Below are positions 14,951 through 24,045 of a stretch of 64,000 bases of DNA, one piece after another. This DNA comes from Chloroflexota bacterium. Lineage in GTDB: Bacteria; Chloroflexota; Dormibacteria; Dormibacterales; Dormibacteraceae. The first letter of the stretch is position 1; each line of letters opens with the position of its first letter. Location of the stretch: NCBI GenBank assembly GCA_005880915.1, contig VBIW01000052.1, positions 1 through 64,000 of the forward strand, read 5' to 3'. The notes under the pieces were generated by a model. The model did not search any database. It was given only the letters and a program-made list of their open reading frames with translations, and had not been told where the DNA came from. The position numbers and the translations under genes were made by a program.

Positions 14951-16470
14951 CTCAGAAGCCGAAGGTCGATCCCCTCAACCAGCTCCGCCAGCGTAAATAC
15001 GAGGCAGGCCACGGCGACGCGGAGGCATTCGAGCGCCAGCACGCCAAGGGCAAGCTCACCGCGAGGGAACGGATATCACGGCTGGTCGACCGCAACTCGT
15101 TCGAGGAGATCGACGTGTTTGCGCGGCACCAAGATGGCGTGCCCGGCGACGGGGTGGTCACGGGCATGGCCAAGATCGACGGTCGGGACGTGATGCTCTT
15201 CAGCCACGACGCGAGCGTGTTCGGCGGTTCCCTCGGCGAGGTGTTCGCCCGAAAGGTGATCAAGGTCATGGACCTGGCCCTCAGCAACCGGATCCCGATC
15301 ATCGGGATCAACGACTCGGGCGGCGCCCGCATCCAGGAGGGCGTAGTTTCCCTGGCCGGCTACGCGGAGATCTTCTGGCGCAACGTCGAGTCCAGCGGCT
15401 TGATCCCGCAGCTCAGCCTCATCCTCGGGCCATGCACCGGCGGCGCGGTCTACTCGCCGGCCATCACCGACTTCACCTTCATGGTGCATGGCGTCGGCTA
15501 CATGTTCATCACCGGACCTGAGGTGGTGCGTGTCACCACCGGCGAGGATGTGACGTTCGACTCGCTCGGCGGGGCCGAGGTTCACAACGTGCGCTCAGGC
15601 GTGGCGCAATTCCTCGCCGAGACCGAGGACGAATGCTTCGCCCAGGTCCGCAAGCTGTTCAAGTTCATTCCCCAGAGCTGCGAGGAGCTTCCGCTCGCCG
15701 TGCCGGCGACCGACGACGCCGAACGCGCGGCACCCGGCCTCGCCACGATCATCCCCGACAACCCGAAAGAGCCTTACGACATCAAGGACGTCATCCGCAT
15801 GGTCGTCGACAACGGCGAGTTCTTCGAAGTCCAGCCGTTCTATGCGATGAACATCGTGGTCGGCTTTGCGCACCTCGACGGCCATCCGGTCGGCGTGGTG
15901 GCCAACCAGCCGAAGGTGATGGCGGGTGCTCTCGACATCAACGCGTCGGACAAAGCCGCGCGGTTCGTTCGTTTCTGCGACGCCTTCAACATCCCGCTGG
16001 TCACCTTCGTCGACGTGCCGGGCTTTCTGCCGGGAACCGCGCAGGAGTACGGCGGCATCATCCGCCACGGCGCGAAGCTGCTGTACGCGTTCAGCGAGGC
16101 GACTGTGCCCAAGCTGACCGTGATCACGCGCAAGGCATACGGCGGCGCTTACTGCGTCATGTGCTCTAAGCACATCCGCGCCGACTTCAACGTCGCGTGG
16201 CCGACGGCCGAGATCGCCGTGATGGGGCCGGAGGGCGCGGTGAACATCCTTTACAGGCGCGAGCTGGCTACGGGCACGGCGCAGAGGGGCGACCTCGTGG
16301 GTGAATACACCGAGCGGTATGCCAACCCGTATATCGCAGCCGAGCGCGGCTACATCGATGACGTGATCGAGCCGGAGCGGACGCGTGGCGAGCTGATCCG
16401 GGCCCTGCGCATCGCGATGCGCAAGGAGCGCCGGCGCAGCCCGAGGTGGCACGGCAACATCCCTCTGTGA
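14947..16470 (+). CDS. pccB: Acyl-CoA (propionyl-CoA) carboxylase beta subunit, carboxyltransferase
   Basis: A 507-residue carboxyltransferase subunit that moves the carboxyl group from biotin to propionyl-CoA or a related acyl-CoA, giving methylmalonyl-CoA. It shows GKLTARERISRLVD, the acyl-CoA site GGARIQEGV and the carboxybiotin site with VVANQPKVMAGALD, and ends near MGPEGAVNILYRRE. The length matches PccB. The biotin carboxylase/biotin carrier subunit is not in the window. Position directly after epimerase and mutase favours propionyl-CoA. GTG start overlaps the previous stop. Confidence 0.9.
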   Translation: MTQKPKVDPLNQLRQRKYEAGHGDAEAFERQHAKGKLTARERISRLVDRNSFEEIDVFARHQDGVPGDGVVTGMAKIDGRDVMLFSHDASVFGGSLGEVFARKVIKVMDLALSNRIPIIGINDSGGARIQEGVVSLAGYAEIFWRNVESSGLIPQLSLILGPCTGGAVYSPAITDFTFMVHGVGYMFITGPEVVRVTTGEDVTFDSLGGAEVHNVRSGVAQFLAETEDECFAQVRKLFKFIPQSCEELPLAVPATDDAERAAPGLATIIPDNPKEPYDIKDVIRMVVDNGEFFEVQPFYAMNIVVGFAHLDGHPVGVVANQPKVMAGALDINASDKAARFVRFCDAFNIPLVTFVDVPGFLPGTAQEYGGIIRHGAKLLYAFSEATVPKLTVITRKAYGGAYCVMCSKHIRADFNVAWPTAEIAVMGPEGAVNILYRRELATGTAQRGDLVGEYTERYANPYIAAERGYIDDVIEPERTRGELIRALRIAMRKERRRSPRWHGNIPL

Positions 16471-16497
16471 TCACGCTCGAGCCTGAGTCTGCGCTAG

Positions 16498-16503
16498 TAG
16501 AGT
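16498..16503 (+). promoter_or_regulatory. TAGAGT -10-like box before sucC
   Basis: TAGAGT lies ten bases before the TTG start of sucC in a 43-base gap. This fits the leaderless-type spacing seen elsewhere, though a partial Shine-Dalgarno (AGGG) is also present. Confidence 0.35.
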
Positions 16504-16513
16504 TAGGGCGCTC

Positions 16514-17686
16514 TTGAAGCTCCTCGAATACCAGGCCAAAGATGTTCTCACGTCGCTTGGCATCAGCGTCCCGCCGGGCATGGTCGCGCGCACGCCTGAT
16601 GAGGCTGCCGCAGCGGCTTCGAAGCTCGGGCCTGTCGCGGTGAAGGCCCAGGTCCCCGTCGGAGGGCGCGGCAAGGCCGGCGGGATCAAGCTCGCCAGGA
16701 CGCCGGAGGAGGCGCGGCGGGCGGCCGAGCAAATCATCGGGATGGACATCAAGGGCTTCAAGGTCCCGCTGGTGTACTGCGAGGCCGCGCTGGACATCGA
16801 ACGCGAGATCTACCTCGGCTTCGCAGTCGACCGCGACGCACGGGCAAACATCCTGATGCTGTCGGCGAAGGGCGGCATGGACATCGAGCTGGTCGCGGAG
16901 GAATCGCCCGAATCGATCGCGCGGCTCTATCCGAATCCCTGGCGCGGCCCGCTCGACTTCGAGCTGACGCAGCTCGTCTACGATGCCGGCCTGGGCGAGC
17001 TTGCCCGACCCATCGGCGCGCTGATCAAGAAGCTGTACCGCGCCATCCCCGACTACGACGCGCTGACCGCCGAGATCAACCCGCTCGTCGTGACAAAGTC
17101 AGGCGAGGTCGTGGCCGGCGACGCCAAGGTCGAGATCGACGACAACGCCGCGTGGCGCCGCAAGGACCTCGAGCAGCGATACGGCGCGCTGATCGAAGGT
17201 GATCCATATGAGGTCGAGGCCAAAAAGCGCGGCCTCACCTATGTGTCGCTTGACGGCGACATCGGCATCATCGGCAACGGCGCCGGTCTATGCATGAGCA
17301 CGCTCGACCTCGTGCAGCGCGCGGGGGGCCGGGCAGCCAACTTCTGCGACATCGGCGGCGGCGCGAAAGCCGAGGTGGTCGAGAATGCGCTGGCGGTCAT
17401 CTTGATGAACCCGCGAGTCAAGGGAGTGCTGATCAACGTGTTCGGCGGCATCACGCGCGGCGACGAGGTGGCGAAAGGCGTCGTCACCGCGCGCGACAAC
17501 CTGAAGATGAAGCTTCCACTGGTCGTGCGCTTGAGCGGCACGCGCGAGGAAGAAGGTCGCGAGATCCTCCGACGTAGCGGCATCGAACCCGGTGTCAATG
17601 CGTGGGAAGCGGCGCAGAAGATCGTCGAACTGTCCTCCCCACTCGTGGGGAGGTCCGGCCCGAAGGGTCGGGAAGGGGCGGCGTGA
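16514..17686 (+). CDS. sucC: Succinyl-CoA synthetase (ADP-forming) beta subunit
   Basis: Beta subunit of the TCA-cycle succinate-CoA ligase, 390 residues, with an ATP-grasp N-terminus ([16 protein letters not shown]) and the [11 protein letters not shown] nucleotide region. The C-terminal ligase domain carries [11 protein letters not shown] and [13 protein letters not shown]. The start is TTG at 16514, fixed by the conserved N-terminus. The last 16 or so residues after KIVELS are not family-like: they are translated from a GC hairpin repeat (17634-17671), giving [17 protein letters not shown]. It links the methylmalonyl-CoA mutase product to the TCA cycle. Confidence 0.94.
   Translation: MKLLEYQAKDVLTSLGISVPPGMVARTPDEAAAAASKLGPVAVKAQVPVGGRGKAGGIKLARTPEEARRAAEQIIGMDIKGFKVPLVYCEAALDIEREIYLGFAVDRDARANILMLSAKGGMDIELVAEESPESIARLYPNPWRGPLDFELTQLVYDAGLGELARPIGALIKKLYRAIPDYDALTAEINPLVVTKSGEVVAGDAKVEIDDNAAWRRKDLEQRYGALIEGDPYEVEAKKRGLTYVSLDGDIGIIGNGAGLCMSTLDLVQRAGGRAANFCDIGGGAKAEVVENALAVILMNPRVKGVLINVFGGITRGDEVAKGVVTARDNLKMKLPLVVRLSGTREEEGREILRRSGIEPGVNAWEAAQKIVELSSPLVGRSGPKGREGAA
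17634..17671 (+). repeat. CTCCCC-type double hairpin (copy D) at the sucC-sucD junction
   Basis: Hairpin 1 is CCTCCCCA-CTCG-TGGGGAGG (17634-17653). Hairpin 2 is CCGGCCC-GAA-GGGTCGG (17655-17671, one G-T pair). The order of the two hairpins is reversed relative to copies B and E. It is translated as the sucC C-terminus. The purine run just after it (GGGAAGGGG) serves as the sucD ribosome binding site. Confidence 0.75.
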
Positions 17687-18543
17687 GCATCCTAATCGAC
17701 GCGACGACGACAGTCATCGTTCAGGGCATCACCGGACGCGAGGGAGGGTTTCATACCGAGCAGATGCAGTCCATCGGGACAAAGGTCGTCGCGGGCACGA
17801 GCCCGGGCAAGGGCGGCACAACGCACCTTGGGGTTCCGGTCTTCAACACCGTCGCGGACGCGGTCAAGGCGACGGGGGCCACCGCATCGGGCATCTTCGT
17901 GCCCGCTCCATTCGCTGCGGACGCGATCATGGAAGCGGCCGCGGCGGGCATCACGCTGATCGTATGCATCACTGAGGGCATCCCGATCCAGGACATGATC
18001 CGGGTCAAATCGTTCCTCCGCGACTACCCTGCTGCGCGCTTGCTCGGCGCGAACTGTCCTGGACTCATCACGCCCGGTGAGGCGAAGATCGGGATCATCC
18101 CGCAGCGCATCACCAGGCCGGGATCGATCGGGCTCGTGTCGCGAAGCGGCACGCTCACCTATGAGGTTGGCTCAGCTTTGTCCGCGGCCGGGATGGGCCA
18201 GTCGACGATCGTCGGCATCGGCGGCGACCCGGTTCTCGGCTTGACCTTCCGCGACGTGCTCGAGCTTTTCGAGAAAGACGAGGCCACCAAGCAGGTCGTG
18301 ATCATTGGCGAGATCGGCGGCAGCGACGAGGAGCACGCAGCCGAGCTCCTGGCCCGCGGCTCCAGACTCAAGGCGGTGGCGTTTATCTCGGGACGCACGG
18401 CGCCTGAGGGCAAGCGCATGGGCCACGCGGGGGCGATCATCTCCGGCAACCGCGGGACCGCGAAGAGCAAGGAAGAAGCGTTCCGCAAGGCCGGCATTCC
18501 GGTGGCGGAGACGACGGACGACATCGTGGGGCTGCTGCGATGA
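17683..18543 (+). CDS. sucD: Succinyl-CoA synthetase alpha subunit
   Basis: Alpha subunit, about 286 residues, carrying the CoA site and the phosphohistidine. It begins [20 protein letters not shown]. The active-site His lies in [10 protein letters not shown], and [12 protein letters not shown] is present. GTG at 17683 overlaps the sucC stop as GTGA and fits the family N-terminus; the frame open to 17602 only reads through the repeat. It works with SucC and overlaps the following DUF2752 gene as ATGA. Confidence 0.94.
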   Translation: MSILIDATTTVIVQGITGREGGFHTEQMQSIGTKVVAGTSPGKGGTTHLGVPVFNTVADAVKATGATASGIFVPAPFAADAIMEAAAAGITLIVCITEGIPIQDMIRVKSFLRDYPAARLLGANCPGLITPGEAKIGIIPQRITRPGSIGLVSRSGTLTYEVGSALSAAGMGQSTIVGIGGDPVLGLTFRDVLELFEKDEATKQVVIIGEIGGSDEEHAAELLARGSRLKAVAFISGRTAPEGKRMGHAGAIISGNRGTAKSKEEAFRKAGIPVAETTDDIVGLLR

Positions 18544-18971
18544 GCGCTCTGCCGATCGGCATCAACCGCGCGGTCAACGCTGACCGGATGCGAGACCTGG
18601 CGATCGCGGTCGCGCTTGTCATGTGGCTTGTCTACACCCGCCTCTACTGGGTCCTCCAGGCCGCTCATCTCGGCGCGCCGCCGTGTCCTTTCTACTACGT
18701 GACGGGCCACCCCTGCCCGTTCTGCGGAGGCACTCGCTCTTTCGCCTACATGTGGCGGGGCGACCTCGCCGACGCCGTGCGCCTGTACCCCTTCGGCCCG
18801 GTCCTGTTCGCCGGCACGATCGTGACCGTCGGCGGCCTGGCGGCCGGCGCGATCACCGGCCGGACCTGGACGCCTCGCCTCAGCTCTGCGCAGTGGCGCG
18901 GCGTGGGCGCCGGCGCGCTGGTCGCGGTGCTGATCAGCTGGGCGCTCAAGTGGTTTGTCCTCGGCAATTAG
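18540..18971 (+). CDS. DUF2752 family membrane protein
   Basis: A 143-residue membrane protein with three predicted helices (about residues 19-40, 78-100, 117-138). Between the first two is the DUF2752 signature, [20 protein letters not shown], with a CxxC-like cysteine set that could bind metal or form a disulfide. Function is unknown. ATGA overlap with sucD implies coupled translation, but a metabolic link is not established. Confidence 0.8.
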   Translation: MSALPIGINRAVNADRMRDLAIAVALVMWLVYTRLYWVLQAAHLGAPPCPFYYVTGHPCPFCGGTRSFAYMWRGDLADAVRLYPFGPVLFAGTIVTVGGLAAGAITGRTWTPRLSSAQWRGVGAGALVAVLISWALKWFVLGN

Positions 18972-19434
18972 CACGCGCCGGCTGACGCCGGAGGACTGGC
19001 AGCTCTTCCGCCGGGTCCGCCTGGCGGCCCTCGAAGAAGCGCCATATGCGTTTGGTTCGACATACGAGGGCGAGGTCGACGCTCCGCAGAGCCGGTGGCG
19101 CCAGGGCCTGGAGACCAGGACCCGCTTCATCGCTGAAATCGACGGTGTGGTCGCCGGCACCGTGAGCGGGGGAGACGGCGACTCGAGCGGTGCAGCAGCG
19201 ATGACCGGTATGTGGGTCGACCCGCGTTTCCGCCGGCAGGGCGTCGGCGACGTCCTCGTCAAGACGGTGATGGACTGGGCGAGGTCCGCCGGCTACAGGG
19301 AGATGTTTCTTTGGGTCACTGACGCCAACACCGACGCGGAGCGGCTGTACCAAAGAAACGGTTTCGTTCGCACGGGCGCCGCCCAGGACGTGCGCCCTGG
19401 CCATCTCGAGTACGAGATGTCGCGGACGATCTAG
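18955..19434 (+). CDS. GNAT family N-acetyltransferase
   Basis: A 159-residue GNAT enzyme. The acetyl-CoA site is in GMWVDPRFRRQGVGDVLV (R-x-x-G-x-G/A form), followed by LWVTDANTDAERLYQRNGF, the usual motif B region. The substrate is unknown. The start is a TTG at 18955 inside the end of the DUF2752 gene; no ATG or GTG is available before the conserved TRRLTPEDW. Its stop is shared with the convergent gene in CTAG 19431-19434. Confidence 0.85.
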   Translation: MSSAISTRRLTPEDWQLFRRVRLAALEEAPYAFGSTYEGEVDAPQSRWRQGLETRTRFIAEIDGVVAGTVSGGDGDSSGAAAMTGMWVDPRFRRQGVGDVLVKTVMDWARSAGYREMFLWVTDANTDAERLYQRNGFVRTGAAQDVRPGHLEYEMSRTI

Positions 19435-20051
19435 CTTTCTTCGATCAGCTGGGGCGAAAGACTGTCTCGCGTGACAACGACGGAGTGGGCCTTCGGAGGG
19501 GAGGCGCGCTCGGCTTCGACGAAGCGGCGCTCGGTCGCCAGGCACGAGAGGTACGCCCGCCACACGTACAGGTTTGGCCGCCAGATCGCCCTCACTCGTG
19601 GCGCCTGGAGCACCGCGCGGTACACGTCGTCGCGAGTGGCCGCGAGGAGGCCCGCCAGGATGGCGCCGAGCTCGACGCCGGCGACGGTCAGATGTTCGCC
19701 CAGGCCCGATCCGACCAGCGCGGCCCGGTTTGCAAGCGCGATGAGGTGGTCGGCGCGAAGCTCAGTGATCGACCTGCTGAAGCGATCGCTGTAACCGTGG
19801 CGGGGATAGCGGGGGATGAACACGTTCCAGCCGCGCTCGTAGAGCTCGCGTCCGACACGGTCGAGCTGCTGCGGGCACCTGGTGAACCCGTGCAGCAACG
19901 TGAGCGAGCGTTCGACGCGGTGGCCGTGTGTGTAAAGCCGCGAGTGGCATGGCTCCGCGACGTTGGGACCGTCGAGAGCCTTGATCTCGTTCGCGATGCG
20001 GATGCCTTCGGAGTAGAGGTCATGCAAGGATTGGTGCGATGGATTTTGCAC
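19431..20051 (-). CDS. Alpha/beta-hydrolase-like protein lacking the nucleophile
   Basis: About 206 residues with the front half of an alpha/beta hydrolase fold: SLTLLHGFTRCPQQ (oxyanion loop), LYERGWNVFIPRYPRHGYSDR, then the strand-elbow-helix LTVAGVELGAILAG. The elbow should read G-x-S-x-G, but position 127 is Glu, and the protein ends before a clear catalytic Asp/His. It is probably a non-catalytic or decayed member. GTG at 20051 would overlap the divergent dehydrogenase start; TTG at 20027 avoids this and may be the real start. It shares CTAG with the GNAT gene. Confidence 0.65.
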   Translation of the reverse strand: MQNPSHQSLHDLYSEGIRIANEIKALDGPNVAEPCHSRLYTHGHRVERSLTLLHGFTRCPQQLDRVGRELYERGWNVFIPRYPRHGYSDRFSRSITELRADHLIALANRAALVGSGLGEHLTVAGVELGAILAGLLAATRDDVYRAVLQAPRVRAIWRPNLYVWRAYLSCLATERRFVEAERASPPKAHSVVVTRDSLSPQLIEES

Positions 20052-21199
20052 TCACACAGGAGCAGCAGGCGATCCGGGACACATGTCGCGATTTCGCGCG
20101 AGAGGTGGTCGCACCGGCGGCGGAGGAGCTCGACCGACACCATAAGTTCGGCTACGACATCGTCCGCCAGATGGGCGAGCTCGGCCTCTTCGGCCTGCCG
20201 TACCCAGAAGAGGTGGGCGGCGCCGGTGGTGACTTTCTGGCGCTTTGCATAGCGATCGAGGAGATCTCGCGCGCGGACGCCGGCGTGGGCATCACCCTCG
20301 AGGCAGCCGTCTGTCTCGGCTCGTCGCCGATCTATGAGTTCGGCAGCAAGGAGCAGAAGGAGAAGTGGCTGCCCGACCTTTTGGCTGGCCGCAAGCTATG
20401 GTCCTTTGGTCTGACCGAGCCGGAGGCGGGGTCGGACGCCGGGGCCACCAAGACGCGCGCCGAGCGGCGCGACGGAAAGTGGGTCATCAACGGCGCGAAG
20501 CAGTTCATCACCAACTGCGGCACTGACATCTCGTTGGGCGTGACGATCACCGCGGTGACGGGCCGCTCGGGCGAGGAAGCCGAGATCAGCGCGCTCATGG
20601 TGCCGAAAGGGACTCCCGGTTACCACGTGCTGGAGTCTTATCGAAAGCTCGGCTGGCACTCGTCGGACACGCATCCGCTGAGCTTTGAGGACTGCGAGGT
20701 TCCGGCGGAGAACATGCTCGGGCCGCGGGGTGGCGGGTACCGGCAGTTCTTGCATACGTTGACGGGCGGTCGCATCGCGATCGCGGCGCTTTCGGTGGGA
20801 GTTGGGCAGGCGTGCCTCGACGCCGCGCTCGGCTATGCGAAAGAGAGGCGGACGTTCGGCGCGCCGATCTCGAAGCACCAGGCGATTCAGTTCAAGCTCG
20901 CGGACATGGCCATGGAGACAGAGGTCGCGCGCACGATGGTGTATCGCGCCGCGATGGCATACGACGCGGCTGGCGCGCAGACCACCGACGAGGTGCGGAT
21001 GCTCGCCGCGATGTCCAAGCTGTACGCGTCGGAGGCGTCGAAGCGCGCGGCAGATAACGCGGTGCAGATCCACGGCGGGTATGGATTCATGGAGGACTAT
21101 CCGGTAGCGAGGTACTGGCGGGACGTAAAGGTGAACGAGATAGGAGAGGGGACCTCAGAAGTGCAGCGAATGCTGATCGCGAGGCTGATCGGCGCCTGA
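20039..21199 (+). CDS. Acyl-CoA dehydrogenase
   Basis: A 386-residue FAD-dependent acyl-CoA dehydrogenase catalysing the first alpha,beta-oxidation of acyl-CoA, with electrons passed to ETF. It shows FGLTEPEAGSDAGATKT, the mid-domain FITNCG motif and the C-terminal IHGGYGFMEDYPVARYWRD. The catalytic base is Glu370 in GEGTSEVQRM. The family-typical MDFALTQEQQ fixes the ATG at 20039. It is the first of three paralogues within 5 kb; chain specificity cannot be read with confidence. Confidence 0.92.
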   Translation: MDFALTQEQQAIRDTCRDFAREVVAPAAEELDRHHKFGYDIVRQMGELGLFGLPYPEEVGGAGGDFLALCIAIEEISRADAGVGITLEAAVCLGSSPIYEFGSKEQKEKWLPDLLAGRKLWSFGLTEPEAGSDAGATKTRAERRDGKWVINGAKQFITNCGTDISLGVTITAVTGRSGEEAEISALMVPKGTPGYHVLESYRKLGWHSSDTHPLSFEDCEVPAENMLGPRGGGYRQFLHTLTGGRIAIAALSVGVGQACLDAALGYAKERRTFGAPISKHQAIQFKLADMAMETEVARTMVYRAAMAYDAAGAQTTDEVRMLAAMSKLYASEASKRAADNAVQIHGGYGFMEDYPVARYWRDVKVNEIGEGTSEVQRMLIARLIGA

Positions 21200-21209
21200 A
21201 TTAGCGCAC

Positions 21210-21223
21210 CGTTGGCGCCAACG
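21210..21223. repeat. CGTTGGCGCCAACG palindrome between convergent genes
   Basis: A perfect 14-base palindrome in the 41-base gap between the dehydrogenase end (21199) and the convergent propeller gene (21241). It resembles the CGTTAGGCGCCTAACG palindromes at 31774 and 31817, also between convergent genes. It may be a bidirectional terminator or a protein site. Confidence 0.5.
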
Positions 21224-21240
21224 AGGCGCAATCCAGCGGG

Positions 21241-22470
21241 TTAGCGATACACCCCGTTGTGGCCCAGGCTGTGCAGGCCAACGTTGGGGAAGTACGTCAG
21301 GCCGTGGTCTTCGGCGCCGACCGGAATCTTCGCAATCACTTCTCCAGTCAAGGTGTCGAACACGTAGACGGTCCGGTTGTACCGGCCCGAGGCCCAGAGC
21401 TGAGTGCCCTGCGGGTTCAGCTGCAGCATGTCCGGGCTGCCACCGCCGGGGACGTGCCATTTCGCGACCACGCTGCGGCTCGCGAAGTCGATGACTGAGA
21501 CCGATCCCTCGAGGCGATTGGAGACGTAAAGCGATTTCGTGTCGCGTGAAACCTGCAGGCCGTGCGCGCCGCGGCCCGTCGGGATGAACTGGATCTCTTT
21601 CATCGCGATTGGGTCGACCACCGACACCCCCATGCGACCCTGGTTCGTCACGTAGAAAACGCTTCCGTCCGGCGACAGCTTGACGTCGATCGGCAACCCA
21701 CCAACGCGCACGTAGCCGGCGAGCTGCATGTTCACGACGTCGACCTTGGCGAGGACCCCTGAGTACTCCGTGGAGATCATCAGGTAGCTGCCGTCGGCGC
21801 TGAAATCGAGGTGGTCGGCGCCGGGCCACGGGATTGCGACGGACTTGAGCAGCTTCCAGCCGTGTCGCCAATCGCGGAACTCGATCCGCTGCAGCCGCTC
21901 CACGACGTCCACCGCCTTGGTGCCGTCAGGCGTGAAGTAGATGTTGTACGGAAATGGAATCGAGACCTGGCCCACAGGCCTTCCGGAATGGATGTCGAGC
22001 ACTGTCAAGCTGCTCGACCCTTCGTTGTCGACGTACAGCGAGCTCATGTCCCACGCCGGCGCGATGTGGTGAGGGATGAAGCCGACGCCGTAGTGATCGA
22101 TGACCTTAAAGGTGACCGGATCGATGACGTCGACTGTCCCGGCTGTGCTGTTCGGCACGTAGACGCGGGGCGGCAGATCGCAAAGGGGGCAGGGCACGGT
22201 GCCGGACAGCGTGTTCGCGTAGACGTTGAAGGCCGGGTCCGGCAGGCTGGTCGGCTGCACGTCTGGGGCCGGCAGCTGGCGTCCCGGCTGCACGTCCGCG
22301 GTGACCGTGCCTGTCGTGACGGGAGGCGCGGTCCACACGACGGCGAACACCACCGCGGCCGGGCTGAGGATCGCCACGACGAAGACCACGGCGAAGAAAA
22401 TGCGAACGATGCGAGAGCGCAGGGCTCCGGCCACCGCGCCGAGCGGATTACTCGTCCGGGAGATCTTCAA
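21241..22470 (-). CDS. YVTN-type beta-propeller protein with N-terminal membrane anchor
   Basis: A 409-residue protein. A hydrophobic segment (about residues 22-46, RIFFAVVFVVAILSPAAVVF) acts as anchor or uncleaved signal, followed by a Pro-rich linker and a beta-propeller of repeated blades (RVYVPNSTAGTVDVIDP, SLYVDNEGSSSLTVLDI, VFYVTNQGRMGVSVVDP, SLYVSNRLEGSVSVIDF). A CPLC motif precedes the first blade. YVTN/lactonase-fold proteins outside the cytoplasm serve as binding or structural modules, but no enzyme activity can be assigned. Its start overlaps the end of the upstream gene by about 23 bases. Confidence 0.85.
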   Translation of the reverse strand: MKISRTSNPLGAVAGALRSRIVRIFFAVVFVVAILSPAAVVFAVVWTAPPVTTGTVTADVQPGRQLPAPDVQPTSLPDPAFNVYANTLSGTVPCPLCDLPPRVYVPNSTAGTVDVIDPVTFKVIDHYGVGFIPHHIAPAWDMSSLYVDNEGSSSLTVLDIHSGRPVGQVSIPFPYNIYFTPDGTKAVDVVERLQRIEFRDWRHGWKLLKSVAIPWPGADHLDFSADGSYLMISTEYSGVLAKVDVVNMQLAGYVRVGGLPIDVKLSPDGSVFYVTNQGRMGVSVVDPIAMKEIQFIPTGRGAHGLQVSRDTKSLYVSNRLEGSVSVIDFASRSVVAKWHVPGGGSPDMLQLNPQGTQLWASGRYNRTVYVFDTLTGEVIAKIPVGAEDHGLTYFPNVGLHSLGHNGVYR

Positions 22471-22882
22471 GTTTCGGGGTCAGCTCGCAGACCCATCTCC
22501 CGTCGTCCAGGCGGCGAATGAAGCGGGCGTAACCCTGGTTGCGGGCGACGTTCAGGAACTGCTCCTGGGTGATGAGCGTTCGGAGCCTGGCCAGGTCGGC
22601 GTAGGTGCTGTCGCGCATGATCCCGCCGACCACGCCGGCGAGCTCGCGCCACTGGCCCTCCGAGAGGGGTTCGCCGTAGCCGGCGATGGTGACCAGGAGC
22701 GCGGCGGTCGAACCGGTGATGGTCTCGGGCAGGATCCTTTCCCCTTTCGCCCGCACGATGATCTCGCGCCCGGTGCCGATGATGTCCGCGATCCGATCTC
22801 GCCGAACACCAATAATGTCCCGGCCGCTCCCCACGGTGGTTCCTTCGAGGTATCGCGGCCCTGCGTCCATTGTCAAGCTCAC
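22448..22882 (-). CDS. Hypothetical protein, 144 aa
   Basis: Soluble and of no family I recognise. The middle has helix-like stretches (GEPLSEGQWRELAGVVGGIM, ARLRTLITQEQFLNVARNQG) and a C-terminal RRLDDGRWVCELTPKLEDL. GTG at 22882 or ATG at 22870 could start it. It precedes and overlaps the propeller gene, so the two are probably co-transcribed. No membrane segment is present. Confidence 0.55.
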   Translation of the reverse strand: MSLTMDAGPRYLEGTTVGSGRDIIGVRRDRIADIIGTGREIIVRAKGERILPETITGSTAALLVTIAGYGEPLSEGQWRELAGVVGGIMRDSTYADLARLRTLITQEQFLNVARNQGYARFIRRLDDGRWVCELTPKLEDLPDE

Positions 22883-22902
22883 TATTCTAGTTAACGCCTG
22901 AC

Positions 22903-24024
22903 TTGGATCTCGAACTCACGCCCGAGCACGCAAGCTTTCGGGCCACCGTGCGCGAACTCGCGCAGGGCGTGGTGCAGCCGATGGCGGCCGAAGTAGACCG
23001 CGATCACCGCTTCCCGGACGAGGCGATCAACGCCGCCGCCGAAGCCGGGCTGATGGGAGTGCTCATCCCACGCGAGTACGGAGGTGCCGGCCTCGACGCG
23101 CTCGCATTCGAGATCTGCATCGAGGAGCTCGCCCAAGCATGCGCGTCGACCGCGGTGATCGTCGACGTCCATACAAGTGTCGGCACGGAGCCGATCCTGC
23201 TGTTCGGCAGCGAGGAGCAGAAGAAGCACTGGCTGCCCCGGCTCGCCTCAGGCGAGATGTTGGGGGCATTCGCATTGACCGAACCCGCCTCCGGTTCCGA
23301 CGCGGCGTCGCTGAAAACGACCGCCCGCCGCAACGGCAACGGCTACGTCCTCAACGGCGCGAAGGTGTTCATAACCAACATCGGCCGCGCCGCCATGTAC
23401 GTGGTGTTTGCGCGCACCGGGCCCGAGGAAAAGGCTGCCGGCGTGAGTGCCTTTCTCGTGCCCGCCGACGCCGCCGGTCTGAGGGTGGGACAGATCTTCC
23501 AGAAGATGGGACTGCACGGTTCGCCGACCGGAGAGCTGGTGCTCGAGGACGTGAGCGTTCCCGTGGCGAACCGTCTCGGCGCGGAAGGACAGGGTTTCAC
23601 TGTCGCGATGCGCGCGCTGGACTCGGGGCGCATCGGGATCTCGGGTCAGGCGCTGGGCATAGCGCAGGCCGCGTTTGACGAAGCGCGCGACCTGATGCGT
23701 GAGCGCGGCCATGAACAAGGCGACGACTTCGCGCTCGCGGACATGGCGACCCGTGTCGCCTCGGCACGCCTTCTTGCATACCAGGCCGCGTGGTTGTGCA
23801 GCCACGGCCAGCCTTTCACACGCCAGGCGTCCATGGCGAAGCTGCACTGCACCGACACCGCGATGCAGGTGACCCTCGACGCCCTGCAGATCGCGGGCGA
23901 CGAAGGAGCCCGGGCGGGCAGCCCGTTCGAGCGCCACATGCGCGACGCCAAGGCGCTGCAGATCTACGAAGGGTCGAATCAGGTTCAACGGATCGTGATC
24001 GCGCGCGAGTTGCTCAGAGGGTAA
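22903..24024 (+). CDS. Acyl-CoA dehydrogenase
   Basis: A 373-residue acyl-CoA dehydrogenase with [34 protein letters not shown] and the C-terminal catalytic motif [18 protein letters not shown], in which the Glu of YEG is the base. The start is TTG at 22903, set by the conserved [18 protein letters not shown] partial -10-like TATTCT lies upstream (22883). It is followed after 21 bases by another dehydrogenase with its own promoter-like box. It resembles short-chain/butyryl-CoA-type enzymes, but the exact substrate is not certain. Confidence 0.9.
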   Translation: MDLELTPEHASFRATVRELAQGVVQPMAAEVDRDHRFPDEAINAAAEAGLMGVLIPREYGGAGLDALAFEICIEELAQACASTAVIVDVHTSVGTEPILLFGSEEQKKHWLPRLASGEMLGAFALTEPASGSDAASLKTTARRNGNGYVLNGAKVFITNIGRAAMYVVFARTGPEEKAAGVSAFLVPADAAGLRVGQIFQKMGLHGSPTGELVLEDVSVPVANRLGAEGQGFTVAMRALDSGRIGISGQALGIAQAAFDEARDLMRERGHEQGDDFALADMATRVASARLLAYQAAWLCSHGQPFTRQASMAKLHCTDTAMQVTLDALQIAGDEGARAGSPFERHMRDAKALQIYEGSNQVQRIVIARELLRG

Positions 24025-24030
24025 AGGCCG

Positions 24031-24036
24031 GATAAT
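24031..24036 (+). promoter_or_regulatory. GATAAT -10-like box, leaderless arrangement
   Basis: GATAAT lies exactly nine bases before the ATG at 24046, in the 21-base gap between two acyl-CoA dehydrogenase genes. It has the same spacing as at 309, 35515, 49827 and 58714. Confidence 0.4.
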
Positions 24037-24045
24037 CCCCATCGG

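Noticed and set aside
15595..16452. A 285-codon minus-strand frame
   Set aside because: Antisense to the acyl-CoA carboxylase gene; its sequence has no family features, while the plus strand encodes a full carboxyltransferase.
22871..22876. TTGACA on the minus strand as a -35 box
   Set aside because: It would place the start of transcription inside the gene at 22448-22882, and no -10 follows at proper spacing.
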